The position numbers and the translations under genes were made by a program. Below the pieces are notes generated by a model that searched no databases, was not told the DNA's origin, and worked only from the letters and a program-made list of their open reading frames with translations. Positions 1 to 7,720 of a stretch of 64,000 bases of DNA are shown here, piece by piece. This DNA comes from Bacteroidota bacterium. GTDB lineage: Bacteria > Bacteroidota > Bacteroidia > Chitinophagales > Chitinophagaceae. The stretch lies in assembly GCA_947476145.1 (NCBI GenBank), contig CANJPH010000005.1, forward strand, positions 1-64,000. Direction: 5' to 3'. Numbering within the stretch: position 1 is the first letter of the stretch; every line of letters begins with the position of its first letter.

Positions 1-75
1 CTAAATCGAAAGATACGGTGAAGGCATAGTCCAGACTACAAACCGGAGTAGGGTGGTGAAAACCATAGTAGTAAG
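1..75 (+). ncRNA. Group I intron, 3' part (in tRNA-Leu), cut by window start
   Basis: The sequence carries the 3' core typical of small bacterial tRNA group I introns. A segment reading AAGGCATAGTCC (21-32) corresponds to the P7 3' strand region. ACTAC (35-39) can pair with GTAGT (68-72), enclosing a perfect TGGT-GAAA-ACCA tetraloop hairpin (54-65), which I read as P9. The element ends in G75, as group I introns do (omega G), directly before a tRNA 3' exon starting AAAATCC. The arrangement closely parallels the cyanobacterial tRNA-Leu(UAA) intron as I know it. The 5' exon, P1-P6 and the guanosine site lie outside the window. No homing endonuclease is visible in the part present. Confidence 0.82.
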
Positions 76-126
76 AAAATCCTGTGGGCCGCAACGCCCG
101 TGCGGGTTCGATTCCCGCCTGGGGCA
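76..126 (+). tRNA. tRNA-Leu (probably UAA), 3' exon only
   Basis: This is the 3' half of a class II tRNA: anticodon-loop bases AAAA, anticodon stem 3' strand (80-84), a long variable arm GGGC/GCCC (86-99), a T arm GCGGG-TTCGATT-CCCGC (102-118), acceptor strand CTGGGGC (119-125) and discriminator A126. A long variable arm with A35-A36 following the splice site fits only leucine NAA anticodons. The intron position (after U34) is the classic one for UAA. CCA is not encoded (the next bases are CAA), so it must be added post-transcriptionally. The anticodon's first base and the 5' half lie outside the window, so UAA rather than CAA is inferred. Confidence 0.85.
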
Positions 127-130
127 CAAA

Positions 131-159
131 GCCTCTCACGAATGTGAGAGGCTTTTTTT
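131..159 (+). terminator. Intrinsic terminator of tRNA-Leu
   Basis: A 9-bp perfect stem, GCCTCTCAC with GTGAGAGGC around a GAAT loop, is followed by seven Ts. It starts 4 bases after the mature tRNA 3' end. Confidence 0.9.
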
Positions 160-160
160 A

Positions 161-249
161 TGCGAAACAACTTCGAAAGCTCGCTTTCGTAAGTTGGGGC
201 GCATAAAAAAAGCCAATTAAAATGCAAAGCATTTTAATTGAAAGGCTTT
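161..249. repeat. Two adjacent large inverted repeats
   Basis: The first hairpin (161-203) has outer arms TGCG/CGCA and inner arms CAACTT+CGAAAG against CTTTCG+AAGTTG around CTCG. The second (about 208-249) nests AATTAAAATGC-AAA-GCATTTTAATT (215-239) inside AAAGCC/GGCTTT arms. Neither ends in a clean poly-T tract on the plus strand, so they are not obvious extra terminators. No gene is visible here. Confidence 0.7.
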
Positions 250-383
250 GGGTAAGACCCGATATCGAGGAAGACGTTTTGAGCAGAGCGAGAAACGGCA
301 GTCCCTAAGTATTAATTGAAAGGCTTTGGGTAAGACCCGATATCGAGGAAGACGTTTTGAGCAGAGCGAGAAACGGCAGTCCC
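234..383. repeat. 72-bp direct repeat, two copies (234-305 and 312-383)
   Basis: Two apparently identical 72-bp copies lie 78 bp apart. Each starts TTAATTGAAAGGCTTTGGG and ends CGGCAGTCCC. Internally each has GGGT-aag-ACCC, the palindrome CGATATCG, and CGTTT...AAACG arms that could form a hairpin. The copy boundary includes the right arm of the neighbouring inverted repeat, so the duplication also copied part of that hairpin. No ORF is credible here. Origin unknown. Confidence 0.85.
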
Positions 384-447
384 CGATATCGAGGAAGACG
401 GCGAATAAGAAGACGCGAATGAGCGTCTGATGGAAGCCGGCAGTCCC
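382..447. repeat. Third, divergent copy of the intergenic repeat
   Basis: The left border CCGATATCGAGGAAGACG (383-400) and the right border CGGCAGTCCC (438-447) match the two upstream copies. The interior is different and contains its own hairpin, AGACGC-GAATGA-GCGTCT. Conserved borders with a changed, still palindromic interior suggest a dispersed structured repeat family rather than simple slippage. Confidence 0.65.
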
Positions 448-495
448 GTTTCTCTCCGTATCTTAGCACCAATTATTTTTCTTTAATAAATCACT

Positions 496-1266
496 ATGAA
501 CCAAGCCCTTGCATCACAACGTTTTTTAGAGTTAGTAGAAATCATGGACACCCTTCGTGAAAAATGCCCATGGGATCAAAAGCAAACCATACATAGTTTA
601 AGAAGCAATACTATCGAAGAATTATATGAGCTGGTAGATTCTATTGTGGAGGAGGATTGGGATGGGATTAAAGAGGAGTTGGGTGATATTATGTTGCACG
701 TTTTATTTTATGCAAAAATTGGTAATGAAAAAGGCAAGTTCACTTTAGACGAAGTAATGGATGGGATTGCGAAAAAATTAATTCATAGGCATCCACATAT
801 TTATGGAGATGTAAAAGTGAATAATGATGAGGATGTTAAAAGAAATTGGGAACAATTAAAATTACAAGAAGGCAAAGGGAATAAAACCATTTTAAGTGGC
901 GTACCCAATAGTTTACCAGCTATGGTAAAAGCTTTAAGAATACAAGAAAAAGTAAAGCATGTAGGGTTTGAATGGGAAAATAAAGAGCAGGTATGGGATA
1001 AAGTGGAAGAGGAGATAAGTGAGTTAAAAGCAGAAATTATTGCGAATGATCAGGCGAAAATGGAACAGGAATTTGGAGACGTTTTATTTAGCATGATTAA
1101 CTATGCACGTTTTTTAAATATTGATCCAGAAACAGCACTAGAAAAAACGAATAAAAAATTTAAACATCGTTTTGAATTAATGGAATCTTATGCCAATGAA
1201 CATGGATTAGATCTCGCCCAAATGAGCCTCCTGGAGAAGGAAACGCTTTGGCAAAAAATGAAGTAA
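496..1266 (+). CDS. mazG: Nucleoside triphosphate pyrophosphohydrolase MazG
   Basis: MazG hydrolyses NTPs and dNTPs to the monophosphate plus pyrophosphate in the cytoplasm, a house-cleaning and nucleotide-pool role. The 256-residue protein has the typical two-domain form. The first MazG domain (about residues 20-100) carries CPWD, the helix EELYELVD and EELGDIMLH, which supply the Mg-binding acidic residues. The second (about 150-235) carries EEEISELKAE and EFGDVLF. Length matches the family. The ATG at 496 is the first in frame. The gene stands alone, preceded by the repeat region and closed by a hairpin shared with the convergent protease gene. No clear promoter could be assigned; TATCTTAG at 459-466 is a weak -7 candidate. 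Confidence 0.95.
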   Translation: MNQALASQRFLELVEIMDTLREKCPWDQKQTIHSLRSNTIEELYELVDSIVEEDWDGIKEELGDIMLHVLFYAKIGNEKGKFTLDEVMDGIAKKLIHRHPHIYGDVKVNNDEDVKRNWEQLKLQEGKGNKTILSGVPNSLPAMVKALRIQEKVKHVGFEWENKEQVWDKVEEEISELKAEIIANDQAKMEQEFGDVLFSMINYARFLNIDPETALEKTNKKFKHRFELMESYANEHGLDLAQMSLLEKETLWQKMK

Positions 1267-1270
1267 AAAA

Positions 1271-1296
1271 AATGCCACCAAAATTTTGGCGGCATT
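1271..1296. terminator. Bidirectional terminator between mazG and htrA
   Basis: Arms AATGCC-a-CCAAAA and TTTTGG-c-GGCATT form a stem with one A/C mismatch. It is flanked by A-runs on the left, giving a U-run for the minus-strand transcript, and lies between convergent genes. Confidence 0.65.
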
Positions 1297-1319
1297 TACG
1301 ATAAGAACTTTACTCTTTT

Positions 1320-2843
1320 TTAGTCATTTAAATTTAACATAAAAGCATAATTACCATAATAGCCGGGATAGAATCCACCAAGTTTAACACTTCCGTTGGA
1401 TTTATTGATGGCATCATAAAAATCAGTTAAGTTAGTAACTTCTTTGTCATTCACGGACATAATCACAAATCCTTTCTCAATACTGCTTTTGCTTAAAACG
1501 CCCGTTCCCAATTCTTTAATGACAACGCCACCATTAATTTCATTTTTATCTGCTGTGGCTTTATCCAATGTTTCTATTTTGCCTCCTAATTTTTCAGTTA
1601 GTTTGCTGCTTTTAGCAACCTCTGTATTTCCTAGTTTTGCTTTTAAAATAATATCAAGTGTAGACTCTTTATCATTGCGTTTTATAGTAAGTGTAATTTT
1701 GTCACCTGGTTTATATTTTGAAACCTGCTCTTGAAGTTCGGGCGAACTTTTAACGACAACCCCATTAAACTTGGTAATCATATCACCCGCTTTTAATTTA
1801 CCTGCTTCTGCGGCACTGCCTTCTAAAATACTTGTAATTAAAACGCCTTCACCTGGTTTGTATTTAATATTTAAATCGGCTTCTACTTTTTTAATTTGAT
1901 CCTCGGTCATATCTTCCTGTGCCATGGATATGCCTAAATAGGCTCTTTGCACTGTACCAAATTTCACAATATCGGTAACTACTTTCTTTACAATGTTTAC
2001 AGGTATGGCATAAGAATAACCAGCATAGGATCCAGTAGGGGACATGATGGCAGAGTTAATGCCCACCAATTCTCCATTAATATTCACCAATGCACCTCCG
2101 CTATTTCCTTGGTTCACTGCAGCGTCTGTTTGCAAGAAAGATTCGATAGGTTTATCTCCTTGTCTTGAATTCACATCTATACTTCTGTTTTTTGCACTTA
2201 TAATTCCTGCGGTAATGGTCACGTCTAAATTTAAAGGATAGCCAATAGCCAATACCCATTGACCTAATTTCACATCGTCACTATTGCCATAAACTAAGTA
2301 AGGCATATTGGTGGCTTCAATTTTAAGAACAGCAATATCGCTGTTGGGATCCGCGCCAACCACTTTTGCTTTGTATACTTTTTTATTGGTTAGGGTTACC
2401 GAAATTTCATCTGCACCAGTAATCACATGATTGTTTGTTACAATATATCCATCTCCCGTAATTAAAACACCACTTCCACTCGCTCTTTGTTCTGGCATAA
2501 TTCTAGGGCCTCCAAAATAATCGCCAAATGGATCCTCTCCAAAAAAATCAAAGAACGGGTTTCTTTGTCTTTGATTATTTCCATTTTCCATTTTTTTTGC
2601 GTTGGTCTTTGTTTTAATATGCACGACTGCGGGAGAGGCGGCACTTGCTGCTAGTGTAAAGTCGGTAGAAGCAGTTGGCGCGGCACCATTTAAAAAACTA
2701 GCATAATTAGCAGGTAATTTTCCATTCGTCTCCACAGCATTGCTATTAGACTTAGCCCATTTTGCGAATCCCAAAATGCTTAGCAGCGTTGTACAAGCAC
2801 TAATGCCAATAATGGCCAATACATTCTTGTAATTTAAATTCAT
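1320..2843 (-). CDS. htrA: Periplasmic serine protease Do (HtrA/DegP family)
   Basis: This 507-residue protein is an envelope protease/chaperone that degrades or refolds damaged exported proteins. An N-terminal hydrophobic segment (about residues 8-28) is a signal peptide or anchor. The S1C protease domain (about 115-290) shows the full triad: His139 in TNNHV, Asp169 in PNSDIAVL and Ser248 in GNSGGAL. Two PDZ domains follow (about 300-400 and 430-507). Between signal and protease domain is a Phe/Gly/Asn-rich linker (NPFFDFFGEDPFGDYF), which is common in DegQ-like proteins. The gene is monocistronic: 169 bp separate it from the upstream minus-strand gene. Family assignment is firm; Do versus DegQ subtype cannot be settled from sequence alone. 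Confidence 0.95.
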   Translation of the reverse strand: MNLNYKNVLAIIGISACTTLLSILGFAKWAKSNSNAVETNGKLPANYASFLNGAAPTASTDFTLAASAASPAVVHIKTKTNAKKMENGNNQRQRNPFFDFFGEDPFGDYFGGPRIMPEQRASGSGVLITGDGYIVTNNHVITGADEISVTLTNKKVYKAKVVGADPNSDIAVLKIEATNMPYLVYGNSDDVKLGQWVLAIGYPLNLDVTITAGIISAKNRSIDVNSRQGDKPIESFLQTDAAVNQGNSGGALVNINGELVGINSAIMSPTGSYAGYSYAIPVNIVKKVVTDIVKFGTVQRAYLGISMAQEDMTEDQIKKVEADLNIKYKPGEGVLITSILEGSAAEAGKLKAGDMITKFNGVVVKSSPELQEQVSKYKPGDKITLTIKRNDKESTLDIILKAKLGNTEVAKSSKLTEKLGGKIETLDKATADKNEINGGVVIKELGTGVLSKSSIEKGFVIMSVNDKEVTNLTDFYDAINKSNGSVKLGGFYPGYYGNYAFMLNLND

Positions 2844-3012
2844 ATCTATTTATTTTTCGAGTTGATTGTTGCCTATATTATATTATTATACAAATAATAT
2901 GCCATTGCTTCGGCAAAATAACAAAGATGAAAGAATGTCACAAATTGTTATTACTGCTTTAACAAAATATTTACGAAACTATTCGTTTTTATCAACATTT
3001 GACAACATTATT

Positions 3013-4005
3013 TTAAATTTTTGACAAAAAATCTAGGGTGTCTACTCCATCCGCATACTGAACGAGCATAGGTTTTTGTAAACTCCCAAAGGGTAGCCCT
3101 TCCTTCCCAACCACACATTGAATGTCGGCATCATTTAACTGGGGGTTTTCACCGGGGGTATAAAACTGATAATGTATTTGCGAAATCGCTGCAAAAGGGG
3201 AAGGGTTTTCACTTAATAAGATACCACCTGCATCCATATAAAACTGTCTGGTCATCATTAACAAAGCCAATTGATAATCATAATTATGCTTATACTTATG
3301 TTGGTCAATTAAATAATCATATTTCTTTAATGCACTTAGCAAGGGGATAAAATCATATTCCTTTGGTACCCAAATCTGAGTAACATTTCTACATCCCATA
3401 CCAAAATAAAGCATCATATCGTTAGCAAGGAGGTCAAGCATTTCAGGGGTTTCGGAACCATCCAAAATAGCAACCGATGTTTTATTCTTTCTAATAATAT
3501 GAGGGTACTTGCCAAAATACTGCTCAAAATATTGCCCAGCACTATTGCTTCCTGTAGCAATATAGGCATCGCAGTTTTTGAGTTGTTCCTGAACAACAAT
3601 CAAATCCTCAAATGCAGGATTTATTTCAATTAATGCATCCATAATATACTGCATTAACACAGTGTCTTTAGAGGATAGTTTAACAACGGCGGTATGCCCA
3701 GCAATAAGTACACTCAATAAATCGTGGAAGCCTACCATGGGGATATTACCAGCCATGACAATACCTATTTTTTTATGGGTGGAGCTATTGGAAATAGTGG
3801 GATATAATTGAGCCCATTCCTGCATCGCGTCTATTTGCAAATATTGATCAACGATTTGCTGGGTAGCCTGCTGAATAAACTCAGGTAAAAACCAAGCATT
3901 TTGATTATTAGCTTTCCATTTGGCATCCCTAAAACCCTCGTTTTTGTCCGTTAAATATTTATCTCCAAGGGTAAAAAAAGCCTCAATTCTTGCTTGAATG
4001 TTCAT
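3013..4005 (-). CDS. Acyl-CoA reductase, LuxC-like (aldehyde dehydrogenase fold)
   Basis: The 330-residue protein resembles the LuxC acyl-CoA reductase family, which makes fatty aldehyde from acyl-CoA with NADPH. Visible features are the nucleotide-fold segment GIVMAGNIPMVGFHDLLSVL (81-100), AGHTAVVKLSSKD (102-114) and the probable catalytic Cys205 in FGMGCRNVTQ. It is shorter than marine LuxC (about 480 residues) but appears complete with a clean start. No luxAB or luxDE genes are nearby, so bioluminescence is not implied. It is divergent from a ferredoxin gene across 56 bp, a pairing I recall from other Bacteroidota, suggesting linked expression. Substrate and physiological role are unknown. 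Confidence 0.8.
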   Translation of the reverse strand: MNIQARIEAFFTLGDKYLTDKNEGFRDAKWKANNQNAWFLPEFIQQATQQIVDQYLQIDAMQEWAQLYPTISNSSTHKKIGIVMAGNIPMVGFHDLLSVLIAGHTAVVKLSSKDTVLMQYIMDALIEINPAFEDLIVVQEQLKNCDAYIATGSNSAGQYFEQYFGKYPHIIRKNKTSVAILDGSETPEMLDLLANDMMLYFGMGCRNVTQIWVPKEYDFIPLLSALKKYDYLIDQHKYKHNYDYQLALLMMTRQFYMDAGGILLSENPSPFAAISQIHYQFYTPGENPQLNDADIQCVVGKEGLPFGSLQKPMLVQYADGVDTLDFLSKI

Positions 4006-4023
4006 ATCAGTTCTTTATATTTG
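3994..4023 (+). promoter_or_regulatory. Bacteroidota-type promoter for the ferredoxin gene
   Basis: TTG at 3994-3996 and TATATTTG at 4016-4023 are separated by 19 bp, matching the -33/-7 consensus of the Bacteroidota primary sigma factor. The expected start of transcription is about 30 bases before the ATG at 4062. The -33 box overlaps the 5' end of the divergent reductase gene. Confidence 0.7.
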
Positions 4024-4061
4024 TAAGGCAAAAGTACGTCACTAATTATTAAATTATTTTT

Positions 4062-4409
4062 ATGGCACTGAAAATCACCGACGAATGTATCAATTGTGGA
4101 GCTTGTGAACCAGAATGTCCAAATAACGCTATCTATGAAGGTGGTGTTGAGTGGGCCATGGCTGACGGCACTACAGTTAAAGGAAGTTTTAGTTTATTAG
4201 ATGGATCGGCTGTTGATGCGGACGCAAGAATTGCACCCATTGCTGCTGACACCTACTATATTACAGCTAATAAATGTACCGAGTGTCAAGGTTTCCACGA
4301 AGAGCCGCAATGTGCTGCAGTATGTCCTGTAGACTGTTGTGTGCACGATGAGTTATACCAAGAAACGGTAGAAGTATTACTGGCGAAAAAAGAAAGACTA
4401 CACGCTTAG
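4062..4409 (+). CDS. 2[4Fe-4S] ferredoxin
   Basis: This 115-residue low-potential electron carrier has two cluster motifs: [12 protein letters not shown] near the N-terminus (about residues 10-21) and [18 protein letters not shown] (about 73-90). The eight-residue insertion between the second and third cysteines of the latter motif is the signature of Allochromatium/YfhL-type 2[4Fe-4S] ferredoxins. A final VDCC follows the second motif. It is cytoplasmic and has no signal peptide. It sits divergent from the LuxC-like reductase with its own promoter and is followed by a strong terminator, so it is probably monocistronic. Its redox partner cannot be read from the sequence. Confidence 0.93.
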   Translation: MALKITDECINCGACEPECPNNAIYEGGVEWAMADGTTVKGSFSLLDGSAVDADARIAPIAADTYYITANKCTECQGFHEEPQCAAVCPVDCCVHDELYQETVEVLLAKKERLHA

Positions 4410-4417
4410 TTGAAAGA

Positions 4418-4447
4418 TAAAAAAAGGGAAGTTTTTCCCTTTTTTTA
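4418..4447 (+). terminator. Terminator after ferredoxin
   Basis: AAAAAAAGGGAA and TTCCCTTTTTTT arms around GTTT, ending in a T-run. Confidence 0.88.
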
Positions 4448-4488
4448 TTTCCTATATTTATACTACAATCATTGATTAATAGCAGAAG

Positions 4489-5484
4489 ATGAAAAAGAAA
4501 GTGGCACTCGTTACAGGTGGTTTGAGTTCAGAAGCGCAGATTAGTTATAAAAGTGCAAAGACGGTAATGAACGCGTTAGATAAAAACAGTTATGAGGTTT
4601 ATTTAATTGACATTCATCCAACAGGATGGTGGTATGAGAATTTGGTGGGGGAGGAAGTGAGTGTAAACAAAGCTGATTTTAGTATTGAAGAAGGAGGGGA
4701 GAAAATTAATTTTGATGTTGCCCTAATGTGTATTCATGGTACACCTGGTGAAGATGGAAAATTACAGGGTTATTTTGACATGATTGGAATGCCATATACT
4801 AGTTGCGATACAGCAACCTCCGCATTGACATTTAATAAAAGATTTACTGTAGCGGTGGCTGGATTTGGCGGTGTGCATGTTGCAAAGTCGTTGCATTTAT
4901 TTGCAGAAACACCCATGAGCCCTCATGAAATATTAGATCAATTAAAATTGCCGGTATTTGTAAAGCCCAATAATGGAGGAAGTAGTTTAGGGATTAGCAA
5001 AGTAAATACTGCATCGGAGTTGCCCACTGCTTTAGAAAAAGCATTCAAAGAAGATACACAAGTGTTGGTTGAAGAATTTATAAGTGGCAGAGAATTTACC
5101 ATTGGTGTTTTTAAATCCAAAGGTGTATTAACGGTGTTGCCTATTACAGAGATTACTACAGAGAATGAATTTTTTGATTTTGAAGCAAAATATCAAGGGA
5201 AGAGTAAAGAAATCACACCCGCAATTGTTTCAGAAAAAATGTTCAATGATTTAACGGCTGCTGCCAAAAAAGTATATGCTACTTTGAATTGCAGAGGGGT
5301 GGTTAGAGTAGACTTTATATATGATGAAGCCTCTGGGAAAGCCTATATGTTAGAAGTTAATACGGTGCCTGGTCAAAGTGAGGCAAGTGTAATACCGCAA
5401 CAAGTAAAAGCGATGGGTTGGAATTTAAGCGAATTTTATGCTACTTTAGTAGAAGACGCATTAGCCAATAAAAACAATTCATAA
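4489..5484 (+). CDS. ddl: D-alanine--D-alanine ligase
   Basis: Ddl joins two D-alanines with ATP for the peptidoglycan stem peptide. The 331-residue protein shows the N-terminal ligase domain (VALVTGGLSSEAQISYKSA, IHGTPGEDGKLQG) and an ATP-grasp fold with FVKPNNGGSSLGISKV (about 156-171), LVEEFISGREFTIGVF, then RVDFIYDE and the metal/substrate loop MLEVNTVPGQSEASVIP (about 288-304). Length is normal. It begins a plus-strand run in which the PASTA gene starts 14 bp after its stop, with rhodanese and lipoprotein genes further on, so the genes are probably co-transcribed. The start is ATG 4489. Confidence 0.97.
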   Translation: MKKKVALVTGGLSSEAQISYKSAKTVMNALDKNSYEVYLIDIHPTGWWYENLVGEEVSVNKADFSIEEGGEKINFDVALMCIHGTPGEDGKLQGYFDMIGMPYTSCDTATSALTFNKRFTVAVAGFGGVHVAKSLHLFAETPMSPHEILDQLKLPVFVKPNNGGSSLGISKVNTASELPTALEKAFKEDTQVLVEEFISGREFTIGVFKSKGVLTVLPITEITTENEFFDFEAKYQGKSKEITPAIVSEKMFNDLTAAAKKVYATLNCRGVVRVDFIYDEASGKAYMLEVNTVPGQSEASVIPQQVKAMGWNLSEFYATLVEDALANKNNS

Positions 5485-5498
5485 TTCATAATTCATTG

Positions 5499-6338
5499 AT
5501 GGAAGCAATTGATAAATTATTAAAAAAGCCTTTGTGGGTAAATATCTTAGTAGGTATTGGGGCCTTTTTATTTTTTATGGTTTTAATTTTCTTTTCCTTG
5601 GGTTTAATTACTGGGAATGGAAAAACCGAAAAAGTGCCCTCCGTTGTTGGATTAGATATTAGTACAGCGGAACATAATTTAACAGCATTAGGTTTTGAAG
5701 TAGTCGTTCAGGATTCTATATATGTAGATACTTTGGCGCGTACTGCGGTATTGCGACAAACGCCCGATGCAGATGAAATAGTTAAAAAAGGGAGAACAAT
5801 TTATTTAACCATTAATAGAGTACTCGCTCCTCAAATTGAAATGCCAAATTTGGTGGGATTCTCATTGCAAAGTGCCATCACTTATTTAAAAGTATTGGGG
5901 CTTAGGGTGGGGACTATTACCATGCAACCGGATAGGAATAAGAATGTTATATTAGATCAGTTGGTAGACGGGGTGCGTATTGCACCTGGCGCTAAAATTT
6001 CTTCAGGTACTGTTGTAAATTTATTTGCAGGGGATGGTTCTTTAAGCACTTTGTTAGATGTGCCAGATTTAATTGGCTTGAATGTAGAGACTGCTAGAAG
6101 TTTAATTGAAAGTTCAGGATTTATACTAGGCACTTTCTCTTCTAATTCAAGTATTCAAGATACCGCAAATGCATTTGTAATTGCACAAAACCCCATTCCA
6201 TTGTCTGATAAATTAGATTCCTTAAACATGCCCATAAAAAATAGGGTGCCTATTAAAACAGCCATTAACCTTACCATAGATATGACGGCGCCTGTCCGTC
6301 AAGCAGTCCTACAACCAGTTGATACAATAAAAAATTAA
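5499..6338 (+). CDS. Membrane-anchored PASTA-domain protein
   Basis: The 279-residue protein has a short cytoplasmic N-terminus, one transmembrane helix (about residues 13-40) and three PASTA repeats outside (about 43-108, 112-180 and 190-262). Each repeat begins with a V/M-P-x-L/V-V/I-G-x-S/D motif: VPSVVGLD, MPNLVGFS and VPDLIGLN. PASTA domains bind peptidoglycan or muropeptides in kinases and PBPs of other bacteria; here there is no kinase or PBP domain. Its position 14 bp after ddl supports a cell-wall role. I chose ATG 5499 over the in-frame TTG one codon upstream. Exact function is unknown. Confidence 0.88.
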   Translation: MEAIDKLLKKPLWVNILVGIGAFLFFMVLIFFSLGLITGNGKTEKVPSVVGLDISTAEHNLTALGFEVVVQDSIYVDTLARTAVLRQTPDADEIVKKGRTIYLTINRVLAPQIEMPNLVGFSLQSAITYLKVLGLRVGTITMQPDRNKNVILDQLVDGVRIAPGAKISSGTVVNLFAGDGSLSTLLDVPDLIGLNVETARSLIESSGFILGTFSSNSSIQDTANAFVIAQNPIPLSDKLDSLNMPIKNRVPIKTAINLTIDMTAPVRQAVLQPVDTIKN

Positions 6339-6344
6339 AATTAT

Positions 6345-6653
6345 ATGCAAACCATTACCGTATCAGCACTAAAAGAAAAAATAGATGCAGGTGAAAAAAT
6401 AAATTTATTAGATGTGCGCGAACCACATGAAAACGCCGCTTTTAATATTGGAGGCCAATTAATGCCATTGGGATTGATTCAATCCTTGCAAATTGATGAA
6501 ATTGAACATTTAAAAGACGAAACCGTTTATATTTATTGCCGCAGTGGTAACAGAAGTGGACAAGCCTGCTTAATGCTTGAGCCTTGTGGGTTCAAAAACG
6601 TAATAAATGTTACAGGGGGCATGTTGGCTTGGCAGGAAATGTATCCTTCTTAA
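6345..6653 (+). CDS. Single-domain rhodanese-like sulfurtransferase
   Basis: A 102-residue rhodanese domain with the structural motif LLDVREPHEN (21-30) and the active-site loop CRSGNRS containing Cys65, the expected persulfide carrier. The C-terminal GGMLAW motif is also typical. It is cytoplasmic with no signal peptide. It starts 6 bp after the PASTA gene, so it is likely part of the ddl operon, although the functional link to the cell wall is unclear. Single-domain rhodaneses of this kind (GlpE/PspE-like) donate sulfur or detoxify cyanide in vitro; the physiological acceptor is not known. Confidence 0.93.
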   Translation: MQTITVSALKEKIDAGEKINLLDVREPHENAAFNIGGQLMPLGLIQSLQIDEIEHLKDETVYIYCRSGNRSGQACLMLEPCGFKNVINVTGGMLAWQEMYPS

Positions 6654-6673
6654 ATAACTTAAAAAATAGGTAT

Positions 6674-7702
6674 ATGAAAAATTCTAAAAAATCATTTTTA
6701 TTTTTGACAATCTTAAGCTTTGGTTTACTTGGTTGTCAAAATAATAACACTACAGCTCCTCTAGTAAAATCTGATACAACCACTGAGATTTTATCAGGAG
6801 GCATTAAAATGATTCCAATCCAAACTCCAAAAGGCACTTTCAATGTTTGGACAAAGCGAGTAGGTAACAATCCTAAGATAAAAGTGTTGTTATTACATGG
6901 CGGCCCTGGTGCTACCCACGAATATTTTGAATGCTTTGATTCTTTCTTTCCGCAAGAAGGCTTTGAATATTATTATTATGATCAATTAGGGTCGGCTTAT
7001 TCAGATAACCCCAATGATTCTTCATTATGGAACATTGACCGTTTTGTAGAAGAAGTGGAAACCGTTAGAAAGGCATTAAAGATGGACTCCTCAAATTTTA
7101 TTTTACTGGGTCATTCATGGGGTGGCATATTGGCAACCGAATATGCTTTAAAGTATCAACAAAATTTGAAAGGGTTGGTTATCTCTAATATGGTACCGTC
7201 GGTGCCGGAGTATAACGCATATGCCAATAATGTACTTGCGCCAAAGTTGCCTAAAGATATATTGGCTAAAATTAGATCCTATGAATCGAAAGGGGATTAT
7301 ACCAATCCAACTTACTTACAATTAATCGCGGATAATTATTATCCTGAGCATGTTTTAAGATTGCCTCCTGCTACTTGGCCGGATCCTGTAAAAAGAGCAT
7401 TTGCTAAAATGAACTATCCTTTGTATTTGCAAATGCAAGGACCTTCTGAGTTTGGTATAGTTGGAAATGCAAGTTTGAAAAATTGGAATCGTAAACCCGA
7501 TTTGAATAAAATTAAAGTACCCGTTTTAAGTATTGGTGGAGAATTTGATACGATGGATCCTAAAGCCATGGAAGAGCTCTCTAAATTGGTACAAAATGGT
7601 CAATATTTATATTGTTCAAAAGGGTCACATATGTCAATGTATGACGATCAGCAAACCTACTTTACTGGGTTAATCAAATTTATTAAAGGCTTGGAGAAAT
7701 AA
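6674..7702 (+). CDS. Proline iminopeptidase-like alpha/beta hydrolase, lipoprotein
   Basis: The 342-residue protein has a lipoprotein signal with LLGC at residues 18-21, so Cys21 is predicted to be acylated and the enzyme periplasmic or membrane-attached. The fold is the S33 proline-iminopeptidase type: oxyanion motif HGGPG (75-79), nucleophile Ser148 in GHSWGG, an acid in GGEFDTMDP and His in KGSHMSMYD. Family members remove N-terminal proline from peptides or hydrolyse related amides. A longer reading frame begins inside the rhodanese gene, but the ATG at 6674 starts a clean signal peptide and lies 20 bp after the rhodanese stop. It is last in the ddl run, before a terminator. Confidence 0.88.
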   Translation: MKNSKKSFLFLTILSFGLLGCQNNNTTAPLVKSDTTTEILSGGIKMIPIQTPKGTFNVWTKRVGNNPKIKVLLLHGGPGATHEYFECFDSFFPQEGFEYYYYDQLGSAYSDNPNDSSLWNIDRFVEEVETVRKALKMDSSNFILLGHSWGGILATEYALKYQQNLKGLVISNMVPSVPEYNAYANNVLAPKLPKDILAKIRSYESKGDYTNPTYLQLIADNYYPEHVLRLPPATWPDPVKRAFAKMNYPLYLQMQGPSEFGIVGNASLKNWNRKPDLNKIKVPVLSIGGEFDTMDPKAMEELSKLVQNGQYLYCSKGSHMSMYDDQQTYFTGLIKFIKGLEK

Positions 7703-7720
7703 AAGCATAAGTATATTTAT

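Noticed and set aside
1-126. tmRNA or RNase P RNA 3' end
   Set aside because: No tag-peptide reading frame or tmRNA pseudoknot pattern is visible, and the sequence before the tRNA half fits a group I intron core ending in G with a long variable arm in the exon.
36-227. 63-residue minus-strand ORF over the tRNA and terminator
   Set aside because: It overlaps a structured RNA and a terminator and has no domain or promoter; it is a chance frame.
234-447. CRISPR array
   Set aside because: Only two full repeats and one partial one, no short uniform spacers and no cas genes in the window.
3013-4005. Bioluminescence (lux) operon
   Set aside because: Only a LuxC-like reductase is present; no luxA, luxB, luxD or luxE genes are nearby.
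6584-6673. Extended start of the hydrolase inside the rhodanese gene
   Set aside because: A canonical lipoprotein signal peptide begins at ATG 6674; the upstream 30 codons are in another frame of the rhodanese gene.
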